Assembly (NCBI RefSeq): GCF_000317065.1
Contig: NC_019701.1
Location: 4,493,047-4,557,046, forward strand
Source: Pseudanabaena sp. PCC 7367
GTDB lineage: Bacteria; Cyanobacteriota; Cyanobacteriia; Pseudanabaenales; Pseudanabaenaceae
Reading direction: 5' to 3'
Length of the DNA: 64,000 nt
Part shown: piece by piece, positions 1-9,734 of the stretch
Layout: each line of letters starts with the position of its first letter
Numbering within the stretch: the first letter of the stretch is position 1
Position numbers and translations under genes: made by a program
Notes under the pieces: generated by a model
Told to the model about the DNA's origin: nothing
Database searches by the model: none
Seen by the model: only the letters and a program-made list of their open reading frames with translations

Positions 1-178
1 CATATACAGAAATTTTTCTGCCTTATCCAGGTGTAGAATTAAACACTTGAGCCTATGTTTTTTTAGGGTCAAATTATTTTGGGTATGTTTTTACTATAAA
101 CACTACAAATATTTGATCAAAATCGAGGCAATCGGATTTTTGTGGCCAAATCTTAGCTTAAATTAATAACCTTGACAG

Positions 179-451
179 ATGTCAATTGAAACCTACTTAA
201 ATCATCCTACATTTGGGCTGCTATCGCGGATTTGCTCGGTTGATGAGACCCGCAGCCTATTTACGACCCTATATGCCCAAAGACTTTTCTTTGTGATTAC
301 GGCCAGTCCTGATGGGGTTCGATTTGACCCGCTCAGCAGAGCCGATGCTAAGGTATTGGTAGAAAATCGAATGCGTTCAGTGCGGCGTGAGGGCGATCAT
401 ACGGAGCTAGAAGTTTTGCAGGATGCGTATAAAAAGACTTTTTCCCAATGA
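179..451 (+). CDS. pipX: PipX, PII-interacting coactivator of NtcA
   Basis: PipX is a small cyanobacterial protein that swaps between the PII signal protein and the nitrogen regulator NtcA, acting as NtcA coactivator when 2-oxoglutarate is high. The 90-residue product has the usual length. It opens with the family's near-invariant ETYLNHPTFGLL block, followed by LFTTLYAQRLFF, the Tudor-like beta region that contacts both partners. The ATG at 179 gives exactly the family N-terminus. No clear GTA-N8-TAC NtcA box is visible in the 178 bases upstream. The gene stands about 260 bases before ispE on the same strand. Identification is by strong recalled sequence similarity. Confidence 0.95.
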   Translation: MSIETYLNHPTFGLLSRICSVDETRSLFTTLYAQRLFFVITASPDGVRFDPLSRADAKVLVENRMRSVRREGDHTELEVLQDAYKKTFSQ

Positions 452-710
452 TTTTTATTATCTCTAGGATGCTGGGAGTCGCTATTTGCTGTTAAGTAGT
501 TTTAAGCAGCTTAGTTTGTTTACGATCGCTTCAAGTAAAGGCTAAGACTACTGGAATCTAAAATCCAAATAAATCGTTCTGTTTTATATCTGTATATCTG
601 TTATATCTGTTCAATATTTATCTCGATGTTTATCTCGATCGCCTCGCTTCCCTGTCTAATTTTGGATTACTTTTGAATTATTGTTGGATATTTCGGTATG
701 TGAATGCAAT

Positions 711-1658
711 ATGAGCAAGAGCCTTTCTTTGAAAGCCCCAGCCAAAATTAATTTCTATTTGCAAATCACTGGCAATCGCCCGGATGGTTATCATGATCTG
801 GTGATGATTATGCAAAGCGTGGATCTAAGCGATCGTGTGGATTTGCGCCAGACCGCCAGTGAAGCGATCGTGGTGCATTGCGATCATCCCCAAGTCCCCC
901 AGGATCGCACCAACTTGGCCGATCGGGCTGCCCACTTAATGCAGCAACGGTTCCCATCTGTAGGCGGCATAGAAATTAAAATCCATAAAAATATTCCGAT
1001 CGCAGCAGGGCTGGCGGGTGGCTCAACCGATGCAGCGGCAGTTTTGGTCGGGATCGATCGCCTGTGGCAACTGGGATTAACTCAGCCAGAGTTACGCGAA
1101 CTGGCTGCCCAACTGGGCTCGGATATTCCTTTTTGCATCAGTGGTGGCACGGCCTTGGCCACTGGGCGAGGCGAGGTGATCACGCCAGTTGCTGATCTGG
1201 CAGATGTGGCGATCGTGATTTGCAAACCCAAAGATATTGCGATTTCTACGGCCTGGGCCTATCAAACCTTTCGGGCAGCAGGTCTGCTGGCGCAAGGTAA
1301 GCAACTGCAACCTAGCCACGATCGCTCCAGTGAAATGCTGGCGGTGCTTGAAGCAGCCAAAGACAAACATAATCAAGCATTAATAGAGGTGGCGACCCAA
1401 CTGGGGCAATTGCTCTATAACGACCTGGAGCGAGTAGTTTTACCGGCTCATCCCGCGATCGTGCAGCTTAAGCAACAATTGCAAGCCCAAGCGCCGCTGG
1501 GGGTATTAATGTCTGGCTCTGGCGCAACCGTGTTTGCGATCGCCCGTGATTTGGAACATGCCAGGCAGATCGCTAAGAGCGTGGTTGCTGGGCTACCGAA
1601 TATTGAAGCCTGGGTGACTAAAACGATCGGTAATGGCATTCAGGACTTTTTGGATTAA
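711..1658 (+). CDS. ispE: 4-diphosphocytidyl-2-C-methyl-D-erythritol kinase
   Basis: IspE phosphorylates the 2-hydroxyl of CDP-methylerythritol in the MEP isoprenoid pathway. It is a GHMP-family kinase. The N-terminus reads KAPAKINFYLQI followed by RPDGYHDL, both family hallmarks. The ATP-binding glycine-rich motif GLAGGSTDAAA lies near residues 102-112, and the C-terminal GHMP motif LMSGSGATVFA is present. I chose the ATG at 711 (315 residues). The frame is open back to a TTG at 681, but that adds ten residues that do not belong to the family. No strong ribosome binding site separates the two starts. The gene is transcribed alone after pipX. Confidence 0.96.
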   Translation: MSKSLSLKAPAKINFYLQITGNRPDGYHDLVMIMQSVDLSDRVDLRQTASEAIVVHCDHPQVPQDRTNLADRAAHLMQQRFPSVGGIEIKIHKNIPIAAGLAGGSTDAAAVLVGIDRLWQLGLTQPELRELAAQLGSDIPFCISGGTALATGRGEVITPVADLADVAIVICKPKDIAISTAWAYQTFRAAGLLAQGKQLQPSHDRSSEMLAVLEAAKDKHNQALIEVATQLGQLLYNDLERVVLPAHPAIVQLKQQLQAQAPLGVLMSGSGATVFAIARDLEHARQIAKSVVAGLPNIEAWVTKTIGNGIQDFLD

Positions 1659-1836
1659 GTAATAGTGATCGATATTCACCGCTAAAAGCCGTTCAAAGAT
1701 GCCTGAAGTTTAGTTTTGTTAGTCAAAGCCCAAAAGTTGCTGACCAAGTTTTAAACTGTTCCTGATCTGAAATTAATTGCATGAAAAATCTGCCCCGTTT
1801 TGGCTTTTTGGCCAACCTCTTGGTTTTATCTGTAAC

Positions 1837-1880
1837 AGGAGGATAACGCCATTCTACCCTCAGACTACCTGTTGTATATG
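1837..1880 (+). promoter_or_regulatory. Strong Shine-Dalgarno with non-standard start region of the NACHT gene
   Basis: A perfect AGGAGG lies at 1837-1842. Eight bases later, in frame with the NACHT gene, is an ATT codon at 1851. The other in-frame candidates are CTG at 1869, TTG at 1872 and ATG at 1878. The in-frame stop TAA at 1833 limits the extension. The first AUG is 35 bases from the Shine-Dalgarno, too far for it to serve that start directly. Confidence 0.5.
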
Positions 1881-4184
1881 TCGATCGATCGCCAACTTTC
1901 CCCCGATCAGGAAAGGGTTTTTTTGCTGAAGTTTGGTGAGGATCTGGCCGATGCCACGATCGCCAGTCAATTGCAAATTTCCGAGGAAGCCTACCGCAAG
2001 CGGATGGGCGAGATTTATAAAAAATTCGATATTGAGGGCAAAGGCCCCGGCAAACAAAATCGCCTGTTGCGTTGGTTGCAAGCCCAGCTAAATGACTATG
2101 ATCCGCAGTCAGAGCAAAGTAAAAAGCCACAGCATACTGACCTGGACGCGATCGTCAAAAAGCTGCGCCAAGGCAGTCAGGGAATTTTGCGCGAGCGCTG
2201 TGGCACAATGCGGGTGCTGGATATGTCCTATCCGATTAACCTCGAAGACATCTACACCAATGTGGATGTGTTGGAGAAAGTTAGTAGTCAACGGCGGTTT
2301 GATCTCAGCGATATTGTGACTGGCTATAGCCCGATCCATCGGCGTTTACGATTGAGTGATTTGGGCGATGGGCGGATTTCGGCGATGGAGGCACTCAAGC
2401 GCCATGAAAAGCTATTTGTGCTGGGCAAACCGGGGGCTGGCAAAACCACATTGCTGCGCTACACAGTGATGCAATGTATGCAGGGGACAATGTTTGCTCA
2501 TTTATTGCCCATTTTTATTACCCTACGCCAGTTTGCGATCGCTGAATATCAGCCCCGCTTGCAGGAATATGTGGTGCAGGAGTTTAGTAACTACGACATT
2601 GGTGATGAGTCGGAATTACTGAGCATTTTGCGCAATGGTCGGGCTTTGATCGTGCTGGATGGCCTGGATGAGGTCAAAGAAGAAGAAATCTATCGGGTCA
2701 CGGAAGAGATCCGCAGTTTTTCCGAGCAGTTCTATGCCAATCGCTTTATTATTAGCAGTCGGATTGCTTCGCAGCAGTATATTTTCGAGAAGTTTGCAGA
2801 ACTGGAAGTAGCTGACTTTGATGCTGCCCAGATTTTGATGTTTGCGACCAAGTGGTTTAGCCACCGCCATGATTATGCGGAAAGGCTGATTCATAAGCTG
2901 GAGCAAAACCCGCCGATCGAAGAACTGGCCACCAATCCCCTCTTGCTAACCTTGCTTTGTCTGGTATTTGCTGAGTCGGGCGAGTTTCCCAATAATCGAT
3001 CGGAAATTTATAAAGAAGGCTTGGATATTCTGCTTAAAAAGTGGGATGCCAAGCGTAATATAGAGCGCCAGCAAATTTATAAAAAACTATCCACTCAGCG
3101 CAAAGAGGGCTTGCTCTCCCATGTGGCCTTAACAACATTTAGCCAGGGGGAATATTTTTTCCGGCAAGATCGCCTAGAGCAGGCCATCATTGACTACATT
3201 CGCAATTTGCCCAATGCCAGTAGTGATCCAGAAATGCTCCAGCTAGACGGAGAAGCGATCGTGAAGGCGATCGAGGCACAGCATGGCCTGTTGGTGGAAC
3301 GAGCCAGGAGTATTTATTCATTTTCCCATCTTACTTTTCAAGAATACCTGGCGGCCAGGGAATTGGTCGATCGCTCAGATCCTCAGACTCGCAATGATCT
3401 AGCCACCCGCATTACTCAACCGCGCTGGCATGATGTCATTTTGCTGGTGGTGAGTATGTTACGGTGTGCCGATGATTTTTTGTTGCTCTTAAAACAACAA
3501 ACCGATGCCCTGATTGCTACCGATCAAAAGTTACAGGAGTTATTAAGCTGGGCTAATCAAAAGGCAACTGCGATCGATGTCCCTAGCCAACCCCAGGCGG
3601 TACGAGCTTTTTATATTGCCTTAGCCCGAGCTAGCCATCAGACCGAGGCGATCGGCATTGCCCATGCCCTGGCGCGGATGCTGGTGTTGGATTTAGATTT
3701 AGCCCGCAATCTCTCTTTGAAGCTGGAGCTGGCTCTTGATCTGGCCAAAGCCTTTGATCTCAATACCGACCCTGGTTTAGATTTGGAGTTAGATCTAAAT
3801 CTGGCGCTAGAATATGCCGCCGAACTAGAGATGGATGCCCTGGCTACTAGCTTGGCTCAGATGATGGCCTCACTCCCCCAATTGGAGACCGCGACTTCTG
3901 CCAATCATGATTCTGATCATAGTGATCACTGCGATCACAGTAGTGCTATTACCTGGGAGCCGTGGATTGCCCAGTTACGTCAGTTGATGATCGAACATTG
4001 CCAGATTGGCTATGACTGGAGCCTAAACGATCGCCAACTGGAATTATTGCGCCAATATGTGGAGGCAAATCGCCTGATTGTGGATTGTCTGGCCAGCGAT
4101 TGTTATGTGACTCAATCGGTGCGGAAACAAATTGAGCAGGGTTTGTTACTGGCAACTATTGGCGATCGCTTAAATCTTTATTAA
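1878..4184 (+). CDS. NACHT-domain NTPase with N-terminal helix-turn-helix
   Basis: This is a STAND-class NTPase of the NACHT group, 768 residues from the ATG. Residues 1-50 look like a helix-turn-helix (ATIASQLQISEEAYRKRMG, LuxR/sigma-region-4 style). Walker A is GKPGAGKT at residues 183-190. The extended acidic Walker B is LIVLDGLDEV at 257-266, typical of NACHT. A winged-helix/helical arm (NPLLLTLLCLVF onward) follows. The C-terminal third is helical and very rich in LDL/ALDLA repeats, then a His/Asp-rich linker near residue 685. Such cyanobacterial NACHT proteins resemble bacterial NLR-like sensors, some of which act in phage defence; that role here is inference. It is convergent with, and 17 bases from, the next gene. 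No accessory effector gene adjoins it. Confidence 0.85.
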   Translation: MSIDRQLSPDQERVFLLKFGEDLADATIASQLQISEEAYRKRMGEIYKKFDIEGKGPGKQNRLLRWLQAQLNDYDPQSEQSKKPQHTDLDAIVKKLRQGSQGILRERCGTMRVLDMSYPINLEDIYTNVDVLEKVSSQRRFDLSDIVTGYSPIHRRLRLSDLGDGRISAMEALKRHEKLFVLGKPGAGKTTLLRYTVMQCMQGTMFAHLLPIFITLRQFAIAEYQPRLQEYVVQEFSNYDIGDESELLSILRNGRALIVLDGLDEVKEEEIYRVTEEIRSFSEQFYANRFIISSRIASQQYIFEKFAELEVADFDAAQILMFATKWFSHRHDYAERLIHKLEQNPPIEELATNPLLLTLLCLVFAESGEFPNNRSEIYKEGLDILLKKWDAKRNIERQQIYKKLSTQRKEGLLSHVALTTFSQGEYFFRQDRLEQAIIDYIRNLPNASSDPEMLQLDGEAIVKAIEAQHGLLVERARSIYSFSHLTFQEYLAARELVDRSDPQTRNDLATRITQPRWHDVILLVVSMLRCADDFLLLLKQQTDALIATDQKLQELLSWANQKATAIDVPSQPQAVRAFYIALARASHQTEAIGIAHALARMLVLDLDLARNLSLKLELALDLAKAFDLNTDPGLDLELDLNLALEYAAELEMDALATSLAQMMASLPQLETATSANHDSDHSDHCDHSSAITWEPWIAQLRQLMIEHCQIGYDWSLNDRQLELLRQYVEANRLIVDCLASDCYVTQSVRKQIEQGLLLATIGDRLNLY

Positions 4185-4201
4185 ACCAAGCCAATCACAA
4201 A

Positions 4202-4561
4202 TTATTGCTGAACTAACCCCACTGCCTGATTAAAATCATGCCATTCCCGTGAATCCTCGCCATAGACATCGGCGATCTGCTCCTGGCAGCAATCGATCGC
4301 AAATTCGTCTAGCTCCTCTGGCTCGATCCCATACATATCCTTAAACACACTAGCTTCAACCCGGCAAAACCGAGGGCGAGTATCGTAAATCTGGCAGGTG
4401 CGATTGTGGCGATCGAAATTAATACACCAGCCATCTTCGCCCACCATGCTCAGATATTGTGCCAGTTCAGCCTCACTAAGATAAGTATCCAGTTCAGGGC
4501 GAGCCGTGGGGTCAAGATGACAACAAGCACCGCAGTTTTTAACACATTTCCACATAATCAT
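4202..4561 (-). CDS. YkgJ-family Cys-cluster protein
   Basis: This is a small protein of the YkgJ (zinc/iron-chelating cysteine cluster, CxxCxxCC) family, about 119 residues. The N-terminus holds CVKNCGACC, the centre has GWCINFD and RTCQIYDTRPRFC, and a CC pair sits near the C-terminus. Together these could hold one Fe-S cluster or zinc ion. The molecular role of the family is not established. The start is ATG at 4561 or the ATG two codons later at 4555, which fits the family N-terminus better. It faces the NACHT gene tail to tail with 17 bases between, so a shared function is not implied. Confidence 0.85.
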   Translation of the reverse strand: MIMWKCVKNCGACCHLDPTARPELDTYLSEAELAQYLSMVGEDGWCINFDRHNRTCQIYDTRPRFCRVEASVFKDMYGIEPEELDEFAIDCCQEQIADVYGEDSREWHDFNQAVGLVQQ

Positions 4562-4895
4562 CTACTTGGCTTAAACAGATCGCCTACGCTTTAATCAATT
4601 AGATTTCTTGACACAAATGCTTGAATAATTGCTGAGATTACGATTATCACGTTTCCAGCCTGGACTTTTACATAAGTTCTATGCCGATCGGCAATGACTG
4701 CTCAATCTATCCTAAACCAGGAGTTGCAGTGCGAGTTTGCATACCTTAAATCATCTTGAAATCATCTTGTCGAACTATGCGCTTGATTATTTTAAAGATC
4801 GCCCGTGGGATATACCGCTTTCCTGAGTGCGATCGCTAAACTCAAATTGCCATACCTAATAAAAATTACCTAATAAAAATTCAGGATATTAATTA
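4562..4895. other. Intergenic, divergent promoter region
   Basis: This is a gene-free stretch between two divergently transcribed genes, so it must hold both promoters; I cannot place either confidently. A perfect 14-bp tandem repeat (acctaataaaaatt twice) lies at 4854-4881, just upstream of the FAD oxidoreductase start. Confidence 0.5.
4854..4881. repeat. 14-bp perfect tandem repeat
   Basis: Two exact copies of acctaataaaaatt end 14 bases before the ATG of the next gene, so the repeat lies within or next to its 5' untranslated region. Confidence 0.9.
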
Positions 4896-6449
4896 ATGTC
4901 AGCCCCAGATCCAACCACCAATCAATTTGATTCAACCAATCCACCAAGGGTCGTAGTTGTTGGTGCTGGCTGGGCTGGCCTGAGTGCTACCTATCATCTG
5001 GCTAAACAGGGTTATGATGTGACCCTATTAGAAGCTGGGGCTTATCCTGGTGGACTGGTAGCCGGGTGGGAGACTGAAGGAGGGCGATCGGTTGAAGCAG
5101 GTATTCATGGGTTCTGGTATCCCTATGCGAATATTTTTAATTTAGTTGATGAGCTGGGCATTAAACCCTTCACCGATTGGACGCGATCGGGGCAATATTC
5201 GCCAGCAGGTTTGGAAGTAGAAGCGCCTATTTTTCAAGATTTGCCAACCCTCCCCTCGCCCCTGGGCACATTTTTATATACCAAGTTTAAACGCCTACCC
5301 CTTAGCGATCGCCTCTCTGCTTTGCCGCTGATGTATGCGTTGCTGGATTTTGATAACTCGCCGGAAGCATGGCGCAGGTATGACGGCATCACAGCGCGAG
5401 AACTATTCAAGCAATATGGGGTTTCCGCCAGGCTTTATCATAAATCCTTTAATCCCATGCTGCTGGTGGGTTTGTTTGCCCCCGGTGAACAATGTTCAGC
5501 CGCCGCTGCCCTGGGGATGCTCTATTACTTTATTCTGGCGCATCAGGCTGATTTTGATGTGGTCTGGTGTCGGGGCACAGTGGGCGCACAAATTTTCCGC
5601 CCCTGGGTAGCAGAAATTGAACAATTAAAGGGCAAAATCCAGGCCAATCGCCGCGTGGTGGATGTAAAAATCGATCCCGATCGTGACCAAATCACCGAGG
5701 TGATCGCCAGTGGCGAGGCAGGCAGTGAAACTTACCCCACCGATGCTGTGGTGTTTGCAGTGGGAATTACGGGTTTGAAAAAGATCGTGGCTGGTTGCCC
5801 AGCGTTGGCCGATCGCCCTGAGTTTCGCAACATTAACAATCTAGGCGCGGTGGATGTGCTGGCAACTCGGTTCTGGTGCGATCGCCCAGTTAAGATTCCC
5901 CATGCTTCTAATGCTTGTTTTGGGTTTGATACCACCACGGGCTGGACGTTCTTTGATCTCAATGCCTTGCATGATGAATATAAAGACGAACCAGGCACAG
6001 TGGTGGAGGCTGATTTCTACCATGCCAATCAGTTTATGCCAATGAGCGATGAGGCGATCGAAACACAGGTGCAGCGCTACCTGGCCACTTGCCTACCGGA
6101 TTTTGCCAGTGTGGAAATTGTCGATCGCAGCGTGATTCGCTTGCCCCAGGCGGTGACCCATTTTGCGCCTGGTAGTTATCAATATTTGTTGCCGACCCAC
6201 ACCAGCTTTAGCAATGTGTTTATGAGTGGCGATTGGATTACGACGCAACATGGTTCCTGGTCGCAGGAAAAGGCGTTTGTGACTGGCCTGGAGGCGACCA
6301 ACGCGGCGATCGCGCATCTGGGCTATGGCGATCGGGCTGGCATTATTCCAGTGGCGGCGGATGAACCGCATATTCAACTGGGTCGGGCGGTTAATAAGCT
6401 GGGACGGGATTTTGCGAAGAATTTTTTACCTGAGTTCTGGTTGCCATAG
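4896..6449 (+). CDS. FAD-dependent oxidoreductase, amine oxidase/carotenoid desaturase type
   Basis: This is a flavoprotein of the amine-oxidase/phytoene-desaturase superfamily, 517 residues. The dinucleotide-binding motif VVVVGAGWAGLSATYHLA is near residues 18-36, followed by LLEAGAYPGG, as in carotenoid desaturases and isomerases. The C-terminal FAD-contact segment NVFMSGDWI ... QEKAFVTGLEATNAA is also present. The central region (HGFWYPYANIFNLVDELGI) matches the conserved cyanobacterial and plant desaturase-like proteins of unassigned substrate. It lacks the exact signatures I would expect of PDS, ZDS or CrtISO, so I do not assign one. It is transcribed alone, upstream of ndhB on the same strand with a 383-base gap. 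Confidence 0.82.
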   Translation: MSAPDPTTNQFDSTNPPRVVVVGAGWAGLSATYHLAKQGYDVTLLEAGAYPGGLVAGWETEGGRSVEAGIHGFWYPYANIFNLVDELGIKPFTDWTRSGQYSPAGLEVEAPIFQDLPTLPSPLGTFLYTKFKRLPLSDRLSALPLMYALLDFDNSPEAWRRYDGITARELFKQYGVSARLYHKSFNPMLLVGLFAPGEQCSAAAALGMLYYFILAHQADFDVVWCRGTVGAQIFRPWVAEIEQLKGKIQANRRVVDVKIDPDRDQITEVIASGEAGSETYPTDAVVFAVGITGLKKIVAGCPALADRPEFRNINNLGAVDVLATRFWCDRPVKIPHASNACFGFDTTTGWTFFDLNALHDEYKDEPGTVVEADFYHANQFMPMSDEAIETQVQRYLATCLPDFASVEIVDRSVIRLPQAVTHFAPGSYQYLLPTHTSFSNVFMSGDWITTQHGSWSQEKAFVTGLEATNAAIAHLGYGDRAGIIPVAADEPHIQLGRAVNKLGRDFAKNFLPEFWLP

Positions 6450-6832
6450 TGTGAATAGCAATCGCAACTTTGCCGCAGTAATCGCACTCCTCAAACAAGC
6501 GGTTGCAATTAGTAGCAATTAAACAGCAATTAAAAACCGATCGCAATACATATCATAAATAGTTCGATCGCCCTCGATCGACCCAACCAGATATACTCTT
6601 AGGTGGTGATGAGGGTAAATATCTCTTTCTATGTTTACTTAGAGCACCAAAAATCCCTACTCACTTAACTTGTGAGATCTTTGTCTGCTAGGATCAGCCC
6701 TCACATAAGAGCTGCTTATATTCATTACAGGCAAAACTTAACCAGAAATTAGACAAAACTTGACCTAGCCAGTTTCGCAGACTGCGATTCACCGCTAGAA
6801 TGCAAGGTTAGAAATAAAAAATTTACAAGAGT
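6450..6832. other. Intergenic upstream of ndhB
   Basis: It holds no supported gene. It should carry the ndhB promoter, which I cannot place. Only short open frames below 30 codons are present. Confidence 0.5.
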
Positions 6833-8428
6833 ATGGATTTTGCAACTCTCAGTACCCTGCTCAACACAGGGGTGATTCTGCCAGAACTGATCGTAGTCGG
6901 TGCGATCCTGGTGGTGTTGGTAACCGATCTGGTCGGCGGCATGAAGGCCACCAAGTCATTACCATTCATTGCGATCGCCGGACTGCTAGCGGCAGTAGCG
7001 GTATTAATTTGGCAATGGAACGGCCTCGCCAATCCGATCGCCTTTCTGGGCAGCTTTAATGGCGACAAACTCAGCATTATCTTTCGGATCGTGATCGCGC
7101 TTTCGGCTGTTTTGACCATCCCCGTCTCGGTAGCCTATCTCCAGCAATCGGGCGTGGTGACCGGCGAATATATTGTTATTCTGCTGGCTGCCACCCTGGG
7201 CGGCATGTTCCTGGCTGGCTCAGACGACATGGTGATGATATTCGTGGCGCTGGAAACTCTCAGTATCTCTTCCTATTTACTGTCCGGCTACACCAAACGT
7301 GATCCGCGCTCCAACGAAGCTGCGCTTAAATATCTATTAATTGGTGCGTCTAGCTCTGCCATATTTTTGTATGGCATGTCCCTGCTCTATGGCCTGACCA
7401 TGGGCGAGACCAACTTGCGCATGATCGCTTCGGCTTTAAGCGAACCAAGTTTGGCCTTAATTATCGCAATGGTGTTTGTGGTTGGTGGTGTGGCGTTCAA
7501 GATATCAGCGGTGCCTTTTCACCAATGGACTCCCGATGTATATGAAGGATCACCCACGCCGGTGGTGGCCTTTTTGTCGATCGGCTCGAAGGTGGCTGGT
7601 TTCGCCCTGGCGTTGCGATTCATGGTAACTGTATTCCCGTTGATCTCAGAGCAATGGCACTATGTGTTTGTGGTGCTAACCATTTTGAGTATGGTGCTGG
7701 GGAATGTGGTAGCGATCGCCCAAACCAGTATGAAGCGGATGCTCGCCTATTCTTCGATCGGTCAGGCTGGATTTGTGATGCTGGGCATGGTGATCGGCAC
7801 TGAAGCCGGATACGCCAGCATGGTGTTTTACCTGTTGATCTATCTATTCATGAACATGGGCGCATTTGCCTGCATGATTCTCTTTTCATTGCGCACTGGC
7901 ACTGACCAGATCAGTGAATATAGCGGCCTCTATCAAAAAGATCCGCTGCTGACGCTGTGCATGAGTATTTGCTTGCTCTCGTTGGGCGGGATTCCACCGC
8001 TGGCAGGCTTCTTTGGTAAGCTCTATATTTTCTGGGCAGGTTGGCAGGCTCAAGCCTATGGCCTGGTGATTTTGGCTTTGATTATGAGTGTGGTTTCGAT
8101 CTATTACTACATTCGCGTGGTCAAGATGATGGTGGTCAAAGAGCCGCAAGAGATGTCTGAGTCGGTACTTAACTATCCTGATGTGAAGAGTACGGCGGCC
8201 TGGTCTAAGCTGGGTATGCAGCAACTGAGGGTAGCCGTGATCGCCACGGTGATTGTCACCAGTGTGGCTGGAATTGCCTCTAACCCATTGTTTTCGATCG
8301 CCAACAGTTCGATCGCCCAGACTCCTTTCTTGCAAACAGCTAAACAGGCTAGCGCTGCTAAGCTCAATGTTTCCAGCATTTCTAGCCCGATTGATCTGGT
8401 TGCGAATGAGATTAAAACTCTTAATTAG
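6833..8428 (+). CDS. ndhB: NAD(P)H-quinone oxidoreductase subunit 2 (NDH-1)
   Basis: NdhB is a proton-pumping membrane subunit of cyanobacterial NDH-1, used in respiration, cyclic electron flow and CO2 uptake. It sits in the thylakoid membrane. The 531-residue protein is a run of about 14 hydrophobic helices. The antiporter-like core shows [35 protein letters not shown] and [19 protein letters not shown], the last carrying the classic [12 protein letters not shown] motif. The start at 6833 gives the standard MDFATL... N-terminus. The gene stands alone; a strong intrinsic terminator follows about 110 bases after the stop. Confidence 0.97.
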   Translation: MDFATLSTLLNTGVILPELIVVGAILVVLVTDLVGGMKATKSLPFIAIAGLLAAVAVLIWQWNGLANPIAFLGSFNGDKLSIIFRIVIALSAVLTIPVSVAYLQQSGVVTGEYIVILLAATLGGMFLAGSDDMVMIFVALETLSISSYLLSGYTKRDPRSNEAALKYLLIGASSSAIFLYGMSLLYGLTMGETNLRMIASALSEPSLALIIAMVFVVGGVAFKISAVPFHQWTPDVYEGSPTPVVAFLSIGSKVAGFALALRFMVTVFPLISEQWHYVFVVLTILSMVLGNVVAIAQTSMKRMLAYSSIGQAGFVMLGMVIGTEAGYASMVFYLLIYLFMNMGAFACMILFSLRTGTDQISEYSGLYQKDPLLTLCMSICLLSLGGIPPLAGFFGKLYIFWAGWQAQAYGLVILALIMSVVSIYYYIRVVKMMVVKEPQEMSESVLNYPDVKSTAAWSKLGMQQLRVAVIATVIVTSVAGIASNPLFSIANSSIAQTPFLQTAKQASAAKLNVSSISSPIDLVANEIKTLN

Positions 8429-8539
8429 TATTAGTTATGCACCTGCGTAATTAGCGTAATTATGCGTAGGCAACAAAAAATTAATATCTGCCGATAGTTG
8501 CGATCGGGCGATCGTGAGATCGGTGGTTAAAAGTAAATC

Positions 8540-8575
8540 ATCCCTGGATTTTCAAAATTCTGGGGATTTTTTATT
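8540..8575 (+). terminator. Rho-independent terminator after ndhB
   Basis: The inverted repeat atccctggatttt / aaaattctggggat forms a stem of about 12 pairs with two G-U pairs and one mismatch, followed directly by a run of six T and then ATT. Confidence 0.85.
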
Positions 8576-8902
8576 CAGACTAGAATTTGGCCAAACCCCT
8601 TTAATGCAATAATCACATTGTCTTGATGCAAATATCCCTAAGTTTATATACTCAGCTTCTATGCCTAAAGGTAGAGTGCTTTTTCAATATAATTATCTGA
8701 ATTGTTAAGAAGTGTGATCATAGCGGCCGATCGCCGATACATTGCTTCAGAATAATTGAGAGCTTAGTTGCCAATTGGTTGATCAATCAAGTAAGCAGGG
8801 TAATCGGAATGGGTTGCTGCTGCTAGCGATCGATCCAGTTGGTCTAAGCATAAATACAACTTTTATATATATTTTTGTCGGACACTTTAATTTCTGTAAA
8901 AG

Positions 8903-8932
8903 TTAACTAAGGTGTGCCGTCAAGTGTAAAAT
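8903..8932 (+). promoter_or_regulatory. Candidate apcABC promoter
   Basis: TTAACT (8903-8908) and TAAAAT (8927-8932) are spaced by 18 bases, which resembles a sigma70-type promoter. This is inference from the match only; phycobilisome operons often have several starts. Confidence 0.4.
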
Positions 8933-9068
8933 GACATCTAGAGACCTAATTCTAAAGGCGTAGATGCTTAGCCCAAAAGTGGTTGAGCGATCGTGTCGGC
9001 TGGTCTCATTGCATTTGTATAAAAATCATAAATTAGTTAATCAATAACTAACGGAGAAAACAGATTAG

Positions 9069-9554
9069 ATGAGTGTAGTTACCAAGTCTATTGTCAATGC
9101 TGATGCTGAGGCTCGTTACCTTAGCCCTGGCGAACTAGATCGGATCAAAAGCTTTGTTGGTTCTGGCGAGCGTCGTCTGCGCATTGCTCAAACCCTAACC
9201 GAATCCCGCGAGCGCATCATCAAGCTAGCTGGCGATCAACTATTCCAAAAGCGTCCTGACGTAGTTTCTCCCGGTGGTAATGCCTATGGTGAAGAAATGA
9301 CCGCCACCTGCCTCAGAGACCTAGACTATTACCTACGTTTGGTTACCTATGGTGTAGTTTCCGGCGACATCACCCCAATCGAAGAAATTGGTTTGGTGGG
9401 TGTGAAGGAAATGTACAACTCCTTGGGTACGCCAATTCCTGCGGTAGCTGAAGGTGTGCGCTGCATGAAGAGTGTTGCTGGTTCTTTGCTATCGTCTGAT
9501 GATGCTAGTGAAGCTGGTTTCTACTTCGACTATGTAATTGGTGCAATGCAGTAA
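9069..9554 (+). CDS. apcA: Allophycocyanin alpha subunit
   Basis: ApcA forms, with ApcB, the trimeric core discs of the phycobilisome that pass light energy to the photosystems. The 161-residue length is exact for the family. The chromophore cysteine is C81 in the motif [13 protein letters not shown], which binds phycocyanobilin by thioether. A GGAG at 9053-9056 lies 12 bases upstream of the ATG. It is the first gene of apcA-apcB-apcC; the core-membrane linker gene apcE, often just upstream of apcA in other cyanobacteria, is not adjacent here. Codon use is highly biased, as expected for an abundant protein. Confidence 0.99.
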   Translation: MSVVTKSIVNADAEARYLSPGELDRIKSFVGSGERRLRIAQTLTESRERIIKLAGDQLFQKRPDVVSPGGNAYGEEMTATCLRDLDYYLRLVTYGVVSGDITPIEEIGLVGVKEMYNSLGTPIPAVAEGVRCMKSVAGSLLSSDDASEAGFYFDYVIGAMQ

Positions 9555-9734
9555 TGAATGCCGCCTGGCATTACCTTAGCGTATTGTCTCTAAGTTTCTG
9601 AGCACAGATGAACTAAGTTCTTAACTATATGGCTCGATCGAGCTTATAGGTTCTGAATTTAAATCTACAACTACTCAGAATCTCCCTAAACTAAAAACCT
9701 ATTTGCAAACCGATAAATTAGAAGATAAGCAAAA

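Larger units (their letters stand above)
8429..9068. other. Intergenic: ndhB terminator and apc leader/promoter
   Basis: The first 150 bases hold the ndhB terminator. The rest is the long upstream region of apcA, AT-rich with a candidate promoter near 8903-8932 that would give a leader of roughly 130 bases. Long, strongly expressed leaders are usual for phycobilisome operons. I saw no gene; the longest short open frame there is 24 codons. Confidence 0.6.
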
